64,000 bases of DNA, taken from the NCBI GenBank assembly GCA_026770025.1, contig JAMXDE010000003.1, positions 3,348,001-3,412,000 on the forward strand. Reading direction: 5' to 3'. Below are positions 10,968-22,068 of the stretch, in pieces; position 1 is the first letter of the stretch; the number at the start of each line of letters is the position of its first letter. A model generated the notes under the pieces. That model saw nothing but the letters and a program-made list of their open reading frames with translations, was not told where the DNA came from and searched no databases. A program made the translations under genes and the position numbers. The stretch comes from Craspedostauros australis. Taxonomy: Eukaryota; Bacillariophyta; Bacillariophyceae; Mastogloiales; Achnanthaceae.

Positions 10968-12083
10968 TCAAATGCCGCACTCCTCCCGATTTGGCAGCGC
11001 GTAGACCTTGGTCGGTTTGTTCCACAAGCTGAACTTGATGAACCGTTCGAGTTTCGCTGGCTTGCCGATGATCCAGTTGTTGTGCACGACGTAGGCGCCT
11101 TCCCGCTGTTGGGAATTGAAGATCTCAAAGTACTGCTGGCCGACGGGGAAATAGGGATCGTCATTCAACAGCATGTGCACGAAGGCCTCCCCGTTGGGCC
11201 GGTTGGCGAGGATTTGGCGATGCGCATCTTGGATCGCGTCCTGATCGTGCAGATGCTTGCCTGTTTGCATGGCGTTATCCCATATCGTCATGAATTGGAC
11301 GATGTTGACGTCGTCCGCATTCTCACTGAGATTGGCCTTCTTGGCCCGCGGCATATAGATCAATCCGCTGCACAGCAAACCTTCGGATAGATCCGCAACT
11401 TCGCTGACGCCGATAAGCTTGCTCTCGGGATGCTGGCTCTGCACTTCCTGGAAACGCTTGATGGTGTCGGGCGATCGCCAGAACGTGTCGGTGTCCGAAT
11501 ACAGGATGTTGTAGTTTCCACTGCTCTTGAGGAAGGCCTTGAGGATGAGCGGGCGAGGCGCCGTGATCTTCTTGAATTCCTCCGAACCGAACCTTGCGGC
11601 ATCTTGGAACTTCTTGCCCACGACCTTGCTTTTCCGTATGGGCGGCACGGAGACCGTGTGATCCGGCCAGATCTGCTTGACTCGCTTCCACGTGAGCTTA
11701 TCCATCGGCACGATAACGTAGTTGGTGATGCCGATATTGTCCAGGGAGGAAAGCACGTTCTCCAGGAAGTCAATGTAAGGACATGTCGCGATGAAGACGA
11801 CGATGGTGCCGTCAACGGCGACGTTGTCGAGGATGTCGGCCTCGGGCCAGCTGGGTGGGAGGTTTCTGCCGCGCGGCTCCGCGAACTCTGTGTTTACCGA
11901 GCTCTGGCTGAATGCCTGCCCGATCGAAGTTGACATCTCTTGCATAGATGAGTTCATGCACAAAGACACGTACAGCGCAAGCAGCGCGAACGTCGCCTTG
12001 ATGCCGGTCGCAAGGGCCGAGCGGCTTTTTGTGGCACGTCTTGCTGCCTTCGATTTCGACTTTTTCGTTTTCTTCTTTGGCAT
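10968..12083 (-). CDS. Type II membrane nucleotide-diphospho-sugar transferase
   Basis: A single exon of 371 residues with a basic N terminus (KKKTKKSKSKAARR), one membrane anchor at about 24-45 and a lumenal catalytic domain. The DxD motif sits in LYSDTDTFWRSPDTI (about 193-207), where this fold binds the metal-nucleotide sugar. VVFIATCPYIDFLENVLSS and NYVIVPMDKLTWKRV form the first Rossmann-like strands. GLLCSGLIYMPR and EIFNSQQREGAYVVHNNWI match the later half of the Nucleotid_trans (PF03407) family, which includes GT77-type arabinosyl- and xylosyltransferases. Topology suggests Golgi glycoprotein or polysaccharide synthesis. Donor and acceptor cannot be deduced. Confidence 0.84.
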   Translation of the reverse strand: MPKKKTKKSKSKAARRATKSRSALATGIKATFALLALYVSLCMNSSMQEMSTSIGQAFSQSSVNTEFAEPRGRNLPPSWPEADILDNVAVDGTIVVFIATCPYIDFLENVLSSLDNIGITNYVIVPMDKLTWKRVKQIWPDHTVSVPPIRKSKVVGKKFQDAARFGSEEFKKITAPRPLILKAFLKSSGNYNILYSDTDTFWRSPDTIKRFQEVQSQHPESKLIGVSEVADLSEGLLCSGLIYMPRAKKANLSENADDVNIVQFMTIWDNAMQTGKHLHDQDAIQDAHRQILANRPNGEAFVHMLLNDDPYFPVGQQYFEIFNSQQREGAYVVHNNWIIGKPAKLERFIKFSLWNKPTKVYALPNREECGI

Positions 12084-12633
12084 CGTGAAGTTACTTGTTA
12101 GCTGCTGTGCGATGATATGATATAATATGATATATATTGCGTTTGGTGTAGTATCGCACGGTGTATGATGGTCTGCCTCGTATCGAAGAGATCAGATTGA
12201 GCAGAGTATCGGTGTTGATGTTGGTGTCGGAATGAAATGAAATGAGAGAAGCGATCATTGAGCACGTGTGGCACGAATGCGTTTGTGGGGTTGTTTGTAG
12301 TGAGATTTTTGGTTGCGATCTTTTGGTTCGGTTGCGTTGCACGTGATCATCTTTGTCCTCCGGGTGACATCGCTCATCTATTTTCGAGTGGTAACTTTGT
12401 GGGACCTGTGCTGGAGGTCCCATGTGTACCTGCAACATCAACATCGACAGTAGGATGACTACTCCTGCTCTACTCTTTGATACATCCACAGCAATCTGTT
12501 GCGGACTCTTGAGCTGGATGAAAACGCAAACGCTATGCTTTAGAAAGTGTGATATAATATCATACATATTGTAAGCACTGTGCTCCAATGAAGTGTACTG
12601 TACAATACAATCATTAACACAGGCAAGGGTTTC
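12084..12633. other. Intergenic between two minus-strand genes
   Basis: The region holds the 5' flank of the glycosyltransferase gene, with AT-rich TATATT/ATATGATATA sequence 30-55 bp upstream of its ATG, and the 3' flank of the VTT gene. No coding sequence is supported. Confidence 0.45.
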
Positions 12634-14106
12634 TCACATCGGAGGCGCCAACGTCGTGGATGCCACGTTCCCTTCACTGATATCCTGCGGCGACGCATGC
12701 AATCCATCTTCCAACTCATCTTCATCGTCGTCGTCGTCATCGTCCGACCCATGCTGCTGCAGCTGAAAGTGCATGGACGATCGCTCTTCACGTTGCCGCA
12801 CCACCTTGTTGAGCTGCGTCTTGGCGTAATAGGACGTGAAACCGACGGCGCAAATACCAAAGACGACGCCCAGCCCCACCAACGTCCACGTGACGGCGCC
12901 GTTGCTGCTGGTCATCGACGAATCCGTCAAGGATCCGGCCGAGGCGCCGAGGAAGACGTAGAAGATGGTGCCGGGGATGATGGCCCAGAAGGCCCGCAGG
13001 TATTCCCAGAACTGGACGGCTGTGACGCCGGCGATGTAATTCATGGCGTTGAACGGGATGATGGGCGACAGACGCAGCAAGGTCATGATCTTGAATCCCT
13101 GCTCGGCCAGGGCAATGTCCAAGGCCTCGAAGATGGCGTAGCGACGCACGATGGTGTTGGTGACCCATTCGCGCAGCAGGAAGCGTCCGACGAAGAAGGA
13201 TCCAGAGCCACCGATGCATGCTCCGGCAAAAACAGCCAGACTGCCGACCGCGATGCCCTGGACGGGACCGAAGGCTTGCGCGAAGACGTAGCCGGCGCCC
13301 ATTGTGGGGATCGTGCCTGGGATGAAGAGGACGATGGATGTGGAATAAATGACGATGAAGGCGAAGAAGCCTTCGATGGGGTTGCGTTCGATCCACTCCA
13401 GGAAGGTTTCCAAGCCGCTGGCAATGTACTTGGTCGTGAGAGAATCGACGATGACGAATGCGACGAAGGAGACGAGGAATATCCCGATGATGAGCTTCTG
13501 GAGGAAGGTGGATTGTGACGCGGGAGACGAGGGTGACGGCGATGCCATCGACAACGATGCCGTCGTTGAGGTGGATGCGACGTTGGTCGATTGAGAGAGG
13601 TTGAGGGGCTGGATCGTTGCTGACAGTTCAGCATCCTGATCGAGATGACGGTGGCTGATCTCGCCGAGGTGGAAACCCTCCGATGCTGGCTCTCCTTCGC
13701 CTCGGACTTCCAGCAGGTTTTTGGTGGACAGCCGATCGCCGAAGCTCCTCCTGCGGTTCATCATGGTTGACTTCGTTCTTTTGGATGGGCTGAGAGACGT
13801 CGATCTGCTGGCGAGAATGTTCGGCTTTTGGGAGTCCTTCGCTGACACTTTCTCGTTGCTCGTTGGTGGCAAAGATGGAGCTGTGGACGTACGATCAGAC
13901 TGAGGCACAGACTGAGACGCAGACGCAGGCAAAGATGTTGGAGGTGCTCCTCGCACTTCACACGAAGAAGGATGCGATTCTGACGGCAGCGATTCTTGTT
14001 GTTCTGCTTCCTGCGGTTGCTGCTGCTGCTGCTCAACTGAAGTCGATTGTGCACCTGTCTCTTCGTCGTCTGTGCTGCTGCTTGTGCTCTTGTCAACGAT
14101 GGTCAT
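12634..14106 (-). CDS. TVP38/TMEM64-type VTT-domain membrane protein
   Basis: A single exon of 490 residues. Residues 1-200 are Ser/Gln/Glu-rich, disordered and probably cytosolic. The membrane part starts near 205 (IIGIFLVSFVAFVIVDSL). It carries the VTT (SNARE-associated) signature: FIPGTIPTMGAGYVFAQAFG, then GGSGSFFVGRFLLRE and TLLRLSPIIPFNAMNYIAG. A last membrane segment is followed by an acidic tail with a poly-Asp run. Eukaryotic relatives sit in Golgi, ER or plastid-envelope membranes, and VTT proteins such as TMEM41B and VMP1 are lipid scramblases. The re-entrant loop Pro/Gly residues of the family are present. Exact compartment is not evident, and no plastid presequence is seen. Confidence 0.86.
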   Translation of the reverse strand: MTIVDKSTSSSTDDEETGAQSTSVEQQQQQPQEAEQQESLPSESHPSSCEVRGAPPTSLPASASQSVPQSDRTSTAPSLPPTSNEKVSAKDSQKPNILASRSTSLSPSKRTKSTMMNRRRSFGDRLSTKNLLEVRGEGEPASEGFHLGEISHRHLDQDAELSATIQPLNLSQSTNVASTSTTASLSMASPSPSSPASQSTFLQKLIIGIFLVSFVAFVIVDSLTTKYIASGLETFLEWIERNPIEGFFAFIVIYSTSIVLFIPGTIPTMGAGYVFAQAFGPVQGIAVGSLAVFAGACIGGSGSFFVGRFLLREWVTNTIVRRYAIFEALDIALAEQGFKIMTLLRLSPIIPFNAMNYIAGVTAVQFWEYLRAFWAIIPGTIFYVFLGASAGSLTDSSMTSSNGAVTWTLVGLGVVFGICAVGFTSYYAKTQLNKVVRQREERSSMHFQLQQHGSDDDDDDDEDELEDGLHASPQDISEGNVASTTLAPPM

Positions 14107-15342
14107 TGATCAACGAATTTGATTGTCGCGAGTGCTGGAAAAGTGCTCGTATTATGTACTATTATATGGTATAATAGTATAGTAGAATATGATGGTGTGG
14201 TAGAACTCGTATGGTGTGATAGGTTGTACGAGTAGGAATAGGAATAGGAGCGCTCTTCAATTGGAGTCACAGAGCATTTGTACGTATGGTGCTTTGGTAG
14301 GAGTGTGCAAGAGAAAGCAGAGCAGAGTATCAGAGCAGCCCGTTTGAATCCGAAGCGTGGTGGATGATGATCATGTCCGCAAAGGAAAGGGCGGAGTTAC
14401 TTGCGTTGCTCGTTGGTATCACAATCGGTGTCAACAGAGCACTTACAATCATCCGAGAATTGCGGGTTGGCGCGCATTGTTTTGCAGCTGTCACTGTTCG
14501 AAGTCTTGGTTGTTCCCTGGTTTCCCGCAAAGCCCGCGGACTGGTCACAACGAGCGCCCTGCTTCGTGAAAAACCTCGGAACTTGTGCCAAACCACGCAA
14601 GGAAAGCTAGAGAGATGCAGAGATACCCGCATAGCTCATAGAGTACTTGAACGTGCATTCCATCTACAGCCAATCCATGTTCAGGCGATCCAACTCTGCC
14701 CAGGATCTCCCCGCTCAACCTTCAGATGGTAAGGAGAAACACTTCGGTTGGAACATTATCGAAGAGTGGAAACCAATGATGCAGTTGTCAGCACGAGATG
14801 TGCACAAGGGAAGACGCAACAATGCTGCGCAAGCAACCTATACATTCGTCCTCGTATACGACACACGAGCTATTAGACCATTTCCATCACCCTTGAACAT
14901 CAAACCGCCAAAACGTGGAGAGCAACTCTGGCGTCATCATCATCATCAATTCGTTCCCCTCACTCCACGCCAATTCCAGCAACACCAGAAGCAGACTCGT
15001 GTTTTATACGCTACAAACTGTTCACACTAAACGGACTGGAGCGTTGGGACCACGCGAGTATTTCATCTCATCTCATCGTATCTGTTTGATGCCCGCCTTC
15101 TGAATGCTGCGGGAGTAGCCGACTTGCTGTTGTTGGCGATGGGCTCATGGAAGCGATGCCTGCATGCCTGCACGCATGAATGGACACTGAGTGAGGCTTT
15201 CCGGTTGGTCGGGCAAGCAGTTGGCAACCAGAGGTGGAATACTGATACTCCACGCATAGTCGACTCGATTCGATGTTGATGTTGGGTGCTTACGAGCATG
15301 ACGGAGAATGTTGGTATGGATGAGCCGTTGGCGGCAGCTTGA
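14107..15342. other. Intergenic, no supported gene
   Basis: The first 150 bp upstream of the VTT gene are AT-rich with clustered motifs: CTCGTA near 14147, ACTCGTA near 14207 and TACGAGT near 14228, plus GTATAGTAGAATA near 14176. Several short open frames lie in 14330-15356, but none shows a domain or protein-like composition. Confidence 0.45.
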
Positions 15343-18231
15343 TCACAAAATGTCACAGCAGCACGTGGATTGCTGCAATATGGGTATCAACGGTTCACCC
15401 GTCTCACGTTCGTAAATCAGGAATTCGATCACCTCGGCGGCGTAGGCATGGGGATTGGTCCAGTCCCAATCCTTGTAGTATGACTCGTCTCTGGCATCGA
15501 TCACGCACTCCTGTATCTGTTTGTCTTCCGTGAAGTTTCCAATCTCGCTCTGGGAGGCAGCATTCACGTCTTTGGGTGGCACGTAGGGTGGTCGTTTGCG
15601 ATCGGACAGCACCGATTCCCAGTTCATGTTCTTGAACCAAGGGTGCGCCATGATCTCTTCGCAACCGTTGGTTCCCAACCTCGTTTTCTCGTTCTTCTCC
15701 AGCAATCGTCGGCAGAAGTCAGCGGCATCAGGATCGAACAGGGCACCGGGGAAATCAGGATTCATCTCCATCGTGGCATGGTCGATTGCTTTTTCCTGCG
15801 CGGCATGATCAGGATGAGGGGTTTTCCATGATCCATTCCATAGAAGTGGGAGTCACCGATGTATGCAGCGATTCCAACAGCCATTACGTAATCGTCATCA
15901 TTCATCGTCGCCGTGGTGTATGTGTGTTGCATGTATGGAGAGACGAGTTGGGCGGGGAAGAATAGAATAGAGTACAGCACAGGAGGGAATTTCAATGTGA
16001 GTCACGCTCTCCTATCAACGTGCCAATCTGTAGCACCACCCATTGACAGTACCAACAACATTAGCAGTCGCAGTAACAGTAACAGCATTGGCAATCGTAG
16101 CAACCACAAAAGAAAGAACGCACCTTCGTTTCCTTGCCCCGTTCCAGCCCAAAGTTAAGCGCGGCCTCCGATCGGAAGGGATTGCCCCCTGATATGAACT
16201 CCGCCATGCAGCAGCCGTAGCTGAACCAATCCACCGTGTGTCCGTACGGTAGCCGTTTGCCGTTCCTGTCTCGTCGCAGCATCTCCGGCGCCCAGTATCC
16301 GCGCGTTCCGGCTGCTCCGTGGAGCTTGGGCGTGATCTTGGTGGCCAGGCCGAGATCGGTGATCTTGACGCGTCCCTGTTCATCGAGCAGGCAGTTTTCT
16401 GGCTTGAGATCTCGGTAGACGTATCCCTTGTCATGAAGGGCTTGGAGACCGAGCATGATGCGGGCACCGTAGTACTGGCATTCCTTCTTGGGGAATTTGC
16501 CTTTCTGATGCAGGTGGTATCCCAGGTCACCGCCGGTCATGAGATCGAGGATGAGGTAGACATCGTCTTTGGAGTGGAAGGAGTACTTGAGGTTGACGAC
16601 GAAGGGACTTTCGACAGCCGCCAGAGCCTTGCGTTCGTTGACGGTCAGCGTTTCTGACTTCTTGAGCTTGATGCGCTTCTTGTTCATGACCTTCATAGCG
16701 TACAGTTTTCCTGACGTTCCCTTCTTGCAGGCTGGTGTACACATGTACGCATACATGTACGGTAAATGATGGACGAGAGCATTTCAGAGTATGGAGCAGG
16801 GTTGGGCAGAACAAGGCAATGCGAGACGACGTGAAGCAATAAACAAACAATCGCAGACAGAACCAAGAGTGGGGATGATGGGAGTGAGGATACGTGCATT
16901 TGGCAACGGAATGAAAATGTGCAGCAACAAGAACTGGACATCAACTCTGCCATATAGGTTGACACCAAAACCTTTGCACACATGCACTCACCTGTGACCA
17001 AACCAAATCCTCCGCGACCCAAGACGCGCATGGTGAAGAAATCTTCTGGGATGACGGTACGATCTTGAAACCAGAGGAAGTTGCGCATCTTGGCGAACTT
17101 TTCGGATTGCAGAAAGTCTGTCCAGTAATCGCGCCGCAGACCTTCGACGACGATCCACTCGAGCTTGTCGAAGAGGGCGTCGGAGAGGTTTGCGGATTCT
17201 CGCTGCCGCATGCTGTTGGTGAGTTCTCGCAGGGATGTGTAGCGTTGCGTTTGCGATCGTAGGTTGGAAGACGAGGCTGGTTTCTGAGGGGCGGAGGACG
17301 ATGGGTTGGATGTCAAGAATTCGGCGCTGCTGCTGGTGGGGGATGTCGTGTTGGTGCTGTGGCGCTTGGGTTGGATGAGATCCGTGGCGGGTGCCGATCG
17401 TCTCTGCTGCACGTTGGCGCGGTCGACCTCGCGCAGCGACTGGAAGACCTCCTCGAGTATCGGTCCGCGGACGCCGAGGCAGTTGACTGTTGTTGCGATC
17501 GTGGTGATGGTGTTGTCGTCCTCGCCGTCGTAACCACCGATGCCGTTGGGTCCTTCATCAAAGTGCAGCGCTGCCGACGATTGCTGCTGCTGTTCCTGCT
17601 GGTTGCCGTCTGGATCCATCGTGAGCGCCGTTGAGGCAGCATCGTTCTTGGCGGAATTCAGCTTGAGGTTCTTCATCATGGGCACGGTGTTGAGCTCGTA
17701 CATGTGGTCGAGTTCCTTGGGCGTGAAGCTCATGGGGCGCTTGGCGTTCTTGCCGCTGCTGGAGTTCCTGTCGCTGTTGGCGACGCTGATGGTGGTGGTG
17801 GTGGTGGTGCGCGCGAGATCGTACTCATCGATCTCCGTGCGTTTGGGGAAGACCACGAGGCCCGTGTCGTGATCGCGCGACAGCGGTTTGCAGTAGACCT
17901 GGACGATTTTGCGCGCCCGTTCCACGCGGTGCTTGCCCTTCATGTACTTCCATCTGGCCACTTCTTCCGCGAAGTTGATCCTGAGGTAGTCGTTGCAATC
18001 CTCCTTGACGAATGCCGAGAAGAGGAAGAATCCGATCGCCCGTTGCAGCGTCCATTCCAGCGAAAGCGGTGTCTCGTCGCCCCTCGCGTTGCGCCTTAGC
18101 ATGTGCTCCCAATCCGCGAGCTGTTCTTCCGTCGGGATCTCCCATGCCAGGACGGGACGCGGTCCTTCCTCCTGCGTGGCGATGGCGTTGACGTACTGCG
18201 CATCCTCGATGGCATCCTGCAGCTCCTCCAT
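15343..18231 (-). CDS. G-protein-coupled receptor kinase (RGS-homology + AGC kinase) with C-terminal CaaX-like end
   Basis: Three exons (18231-16992, 16731-16124, 15795-15343) encode 766 residues. Introns are 16732-16991 (GTGAGT...CAG) and 15796-16123 (GTGCGT...CAG), and the reading frame closes exactly. The RGS-homology domain is in two pieces, as in all GRKs: helices at about 55-105 (LSLEWTLQRAIGFFLFSAFV) and a terminal part at about 345-395 ending SEKFAKMRNFLWFQDRTVIP. A Ser/Gln-rich disordered insert of over 200 residues separates them. The kinase follows with GRGGFGLV (about 402), catalytic Lys in YAMK, YRDLKPEN (about 512) and DLGLA in place of DFG. The last two are GRK hallmarks, as is GTRGYWAPE. 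The chain ends CCCDIL, a possible CaaX box. Family members phosphorylate active GPCRs at the membrane. Confidence 0.9.
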
Positions 18232-20023
18232 GGTTGTCTAGAGTAGATGCGTTTGTGTAGATGCGTTTGTGTATCCCCGTGGGTCTGTGGACGTCGCGGC
18301 TGCCGCCAAGGAAAGGCCTATTTGGCTACTACCCCACCAGAGCTGAGGCCGAGGCTGCTGCTGCTGTGGATGGATAGCTTCAGCACAGCTGTGCGCGGCG
18401 TTGAGTTGCGACCGTCCAACGATCAGCAATCGCTCAATCCGCCCGCAGTTGATGCTGGATGGGTCCGCCAGTGCAACGGCAGCTCGGGCTCTGCCTTCCG
18501 GAATGGAATCGGAACAGGATGGACGAGACTGGATGAGACGCTCTGTGTCCTTTGGTGGTTGAGAATCAGCTCGTTCGTGTCTGCGTCTGAGTCTGCGCCT
18601 CCTGCTCTGATGCGGAATGACCCTGTGATTGCAAGTATGTTGATGGGACACTCTCAATGCGTGGGAATGCAGCCGAAGCAAGATGATCGCAGAGGCGACG
18701 GCGATGAAGGAGATGCTGCTTGCGCAGGTGGTTGAGATTGTCTGGGGGGTGTTTGATGCGGTCTTTCTGAGACAACAGCCCCAGTCACCCGAAATCGGAA
18801 TCCTGGAGAAGCGGGAGAGGTTTGATTGATTGGCACCTGTGGCCGTGCGATTGTTGTCTATTGTCGTCTATTGTTGTCAATGGTGGCTGTGGCTGTCGCT
18901 GTGCTTGTTGTGATGGTGCAGCTGCTGCACTCCAGAGTGTCTCCCGCAACACAGCGAGGTTGCTGTCCTCTTTGGCGGATGCGTCGTTGATGCGATTTGG
19001 ATTTGGATGATAAGCAGAACCACGCGACGTTGGTGTGCGAACGGGTCTGCTTTGCTTTCCTGTGTTCTGCTCTGCTTCGACACAGCGCAGCCGTTCAAGT
19101 AGAGTAGCTGCCGAGTAGGCGTAGTAGTATGGTACGACTACCTGTGGCTGTGGCTGACCTCCTGTCGGTGACCCTGCTGTTTGGGTTGAGCGGAGGTGGG
19201 GTCGGTTTGGTGGTCGCCGTCCTCACTGTGGATGCAGATACAGGCGCGGACAGTGGTACTGACAGTGGTATTGACAGCGTTGATGTTGCTGATGCCCTGT
19301 TGCTGTTGTTGCAGCTGTTGCTGTTCCTCTTCCCGCTCTTCTTGCTGCTGGCAACGCTTCAAGGTGCCCGAAGCGCTGGGATCACTGCGTCTGCCGTATG
19401 TTAGAAGCGGGTGTCCGTCAATGTCCCACCTCAAAGTGAAGGTGCCACCGCCTGCGACCTTCGTACTCTGTGTGGTGCTGTTTCGCAGTTTTTGTCGTTC
19501 TCGACCAAGATCGCCCGCACGCCATCGTGTTGTGTCATGTTCCGCTGTAAATTCGGTGTGTCTCGTGTTCGCGGAACATCACGAAATCATGTACACGGGA
19601 CACAACGCAATCCCGCAAAGCGGACCTCTTTGGTTGATTGCGCACGACAAGCGCCTCCTGTTCTGGGCTGTCCAACAGTGACAATCTTGGTTTCTTGTGG
19701 TGTTCGCTTCTTGGTCATTTTCATTAATTGAAGAGTTTTCGGTGCGACACGAAGGAATCGAATGGGTCGCAGGGATGTTTGCCTTCATGACGTGTGTGGA
19801 AAGAAGGTCGTGGGACCCAACAAGAGACACAAACAGGAGAATGAACACAACCACAAAGACAACCACAAAGATCGCACGCCAACAAACCCAACAAACCAAA
19901 CAAACGCAGCACTGACATCATCGGAATCACATCATCTCCAGCAACAACATCAGTGCAAACAGGAGCGCTCTACTCCACAACATCATCACTTTACAAAGAT
20001 ACCGCAACTGCGCCTGACACATC
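18232..20023. other. Long intergenic region, divergent promoters; one weak minus-strand open frame
   Basis: This 1.8 kb separates the GRK gene from the DUF3007 gene, which are divergent. A minus-strand frame about 19560-19138, without its own ATG upstream, reads GGTFTLRWDIDGHPLLTYG and then a Gln/Glu-rich run. It looks more protein-like than its surroundings but matches nothing I recognise and has no clear splice borders. The rest is low-complexity GT/CT-rich sequence with no supported gene. Confidence 0.35.
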
Positions 20024-20191
20024 ATGAAGAGCGTCTCAATCAGAAGTTGCATCATTGCGGCGACCATTGCCTTGTTGGCAGGTCTCCTTCCGACATCGAC
20101 ACCCGCGATGACAACGATGGTGGATGCATTCGTCGTTCCACAGCACTCCATCCATCGCGTTTTCCACACCACAGCCAGCAACAACAATGCC

Positions 20192-20229
<38 letters not shown>

Positions 20230-21034
20230 CGTGAAGACATCATTCATGTTCTCCAAACCCCAAACTACCCTGCAACTGTCGGCCGAGAACAACAACAGCG
20301 CTTCTAAATTGCCGTTCTGGTTGGATCCGGGCACACGCGGTGGCGCCATCGTGCTCAGCGTCCTGCTCTTCGTCGTTCCCATCATCGTCTACGCCGTCCT
20401 CACATCGCCCCTCTTCGGTCTCGATGGCATCGAAGTGGGCAAGTACATCGGCATTGGGTTCACCTTCATCCTCACCATCCTGTGGGTGGCCACCTACATC
20501 TTCCGAGTCGCCACGAAGGATATGACGTATGTGAGTATAGCAGAACAGAACATAGCAGAACAGAACATAATGGAGATGAACATCATGGAGCAGAGGAGAG
20601 TGAGCATTCTACTCCACTCTATCCGGGCGACAAAGACAATATTGCGCATGACACCATGTTGAAAGCCATGCGCCATGGTATGGCTCATTGGAAGATTGCT
20701 GGCAGGCAATCGTCACATGCCGTGCCTCCATTCCGAACTTGTTTAGTAACTCATGGTTCTCACGCAGTGTGTCTCCGTCTCTCTCCCCGATCACCCAATC
20801 AACAACGAATGGAGCTTCAAACTGATACCGTCTCCCTTTGCACACACCCCTGCATGGTACACATGCCGCCACCATCCACAACGACATCAATGACAACGGC
20901 AACGACAACAACAACGACAACAGGCCCAACAACTCAAGGACTACGAGGATGCTGTCATCTCCAAACGTCTGGAAGAACTGGACGAAGATGAAATCCAAGC
21001 GCTCGTCGAGGAAATTGAACGCGATGAATTTTAA
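20024..21034 (+). CDS. Plastid DUF3007 family membrane protein
   Basis: Two exons (20024-20530 and 20924-21034) give 205 residues. The 393-bp intron has GTGAGT...CAG borders and splits at DMTY/AQQLKDYEDAV, restoring the family's continuous motif. Residues 1-35 form a signal peptide ending MVDA, followed by FVVPQ (Ala35-Phe36), a heterokont plastid-import junction. The next stretch, the probable transit peptide, contains a run of 13 Asn. The mature part has two membrane segments (AIVLSVLLFVVPIIVYAVL and YIGIGFTFILTILWVATYIF) and the RVATKDMTY motif. It ends in an acidic helix. DUF3007 proteins are found in cyanobacteria and plastids and have no agreed function. A thylakoid or inner-envelope location is inferred. 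Confidence 0.87.
20191..20230 (+). repeat. (AAC)n microsatellite coding poly-Asn
   Basis: About 13 uninterrupted AAC units lie inside the presumed transit peptide of the DUF3007 protein, encoding poly-asparagine. Length variation here would change the presequence but not the mature protein. Confidence 0.95.
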
Positions 21035-21255
21035 ACCAACCTAGCGATGCGTCAAGTAAACTATGGTCAATGCTACTACTCGACTCATAACTCATCCTCA
21101 TACTCTCGTACCAAAAGCATGATGCAGCAGTCTGTTATCTCGTTCTCTCTCGCGATATGATAGTATTATGCTCTCACAATTGTGCCACTGCTGAATGTTG
21201 CATTATTCCTGTTCTATAATATCATTTTATTTTATACAGTACGAGTAGCACCGCA

Positions 21256-22068
21256 TTATACTGTCCGCCGAATGATCTCGGCTGTGAAGATGATGGGATG
21301 CGACACTTCGATCGTCACCACCGGCTTCATCATGCGATTGGACGTGCTCACCAGCCCACCGAACTCCATGGGAACCGTGCCATCCAAATCCCACTGCAAC
21401 CCATCCGTCACGATCGTCTCGCACTTCATCGCCAGCGGAATCAAACCACACGTGGGACCTTCTCCCACAGCCAGTGATGGAATCGCCGACGTCGGATTGT
21501 CCTCCGTCTGCTGGCCACCATAAAAGGGCAACGAGACTTCGCATTTGCGATTGGGCGGGATCAGCACGGCGCAGGTTTCCTCGTTGTACAGGTAAAGCAC
21601 CGCAGCGTCGCTCTCCTCCTGCTGCTGCTTCTCCGCATCGCACCACGCGTACAGCGCTTGAAAGGCCGCCATCTCCTGATCGAATCGACCGCCGAAAGCG
21701 CCGTAAACGTAAACGGCATCGAGCGGCGATGCGCCAAATACCCGCGTCAAGGATTTGTCCAGATCGTTGGCATCCTGACACGGATCCAGTTCGATCGACA
21801 CACCGTGCGTCGTGTACAACTCGCGCACGTCCTGTCGCAGCGAATCCAAATCGCCGCAGACGCAGTCGGGAATCAGCTTGGCGTTATGATCGTGCAGCCG
21901 GTTGGCACCGCCATCGGCGCAGATGCGGTAGCGTGTCGCATGCCACAGTTTGTCAAAGACGGGGCTGTCGTGGGGCGCTGGTATCGGGGTGTTCAACACG
22001 ACGAGGGCGGCTGTCGTCGTGGTGGGCGCCAGGAAGGGGCTCGTCAATCGCAGTGCCTTGCCGCTCAT
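21256..22068 (-). CDS. TPK1: Thiamine pyrophosphokinase
   Basis: TPK (EC 2.7.6.2) transfers pyrophosphate from ATP to thiamine. From ATG 22068 the protein has 270 residues, the usual eukaryotic length. The catalytic domain carries ICADGGANRLHDHN, CVCGDLDSLRQDV, a DANDLDKSLTRVFG segment and VYVYGAFGGRFDQEMA. The C-terminal thiamin-binding beta domain carries CGLIPLA, VTDGLQWDLDG and EFGGLVSTSN. The frame continues 5' of 22068 for more than 100 codons without any ATG and includes a leucine-rich stretch. An upstream exon or longer leader therefore cannot be excluded. Together with the GRK-side genes it shows no shared pathway; it supplies the cofactor TPP. Confidence 0.87.
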   Translation of the reverse strand: MSGKALRLTSPFLAPTTTTAALVVLNTPIPAPHDSPVFDKLWHATRYRICADGGANRLHDHNAKLIPDCVCGDLDSLRQDVRELYTTHGVSIELDPCQDANDLDKSLTRVFGASPLDAVYVYGAFGGRFDQEMAAFQALYAWCDAEKQQQEESDAAVLYLYNEETCAVLIPPNRKCEVSLPFYGGQQTEDNPTSAIPSLAVGEGPTCGLIPLAMKCETIVTDGLQWDLDGTVPMEFGGLVSTSNRMMKPVVTIEVSHPIIFTAEIIRRTV

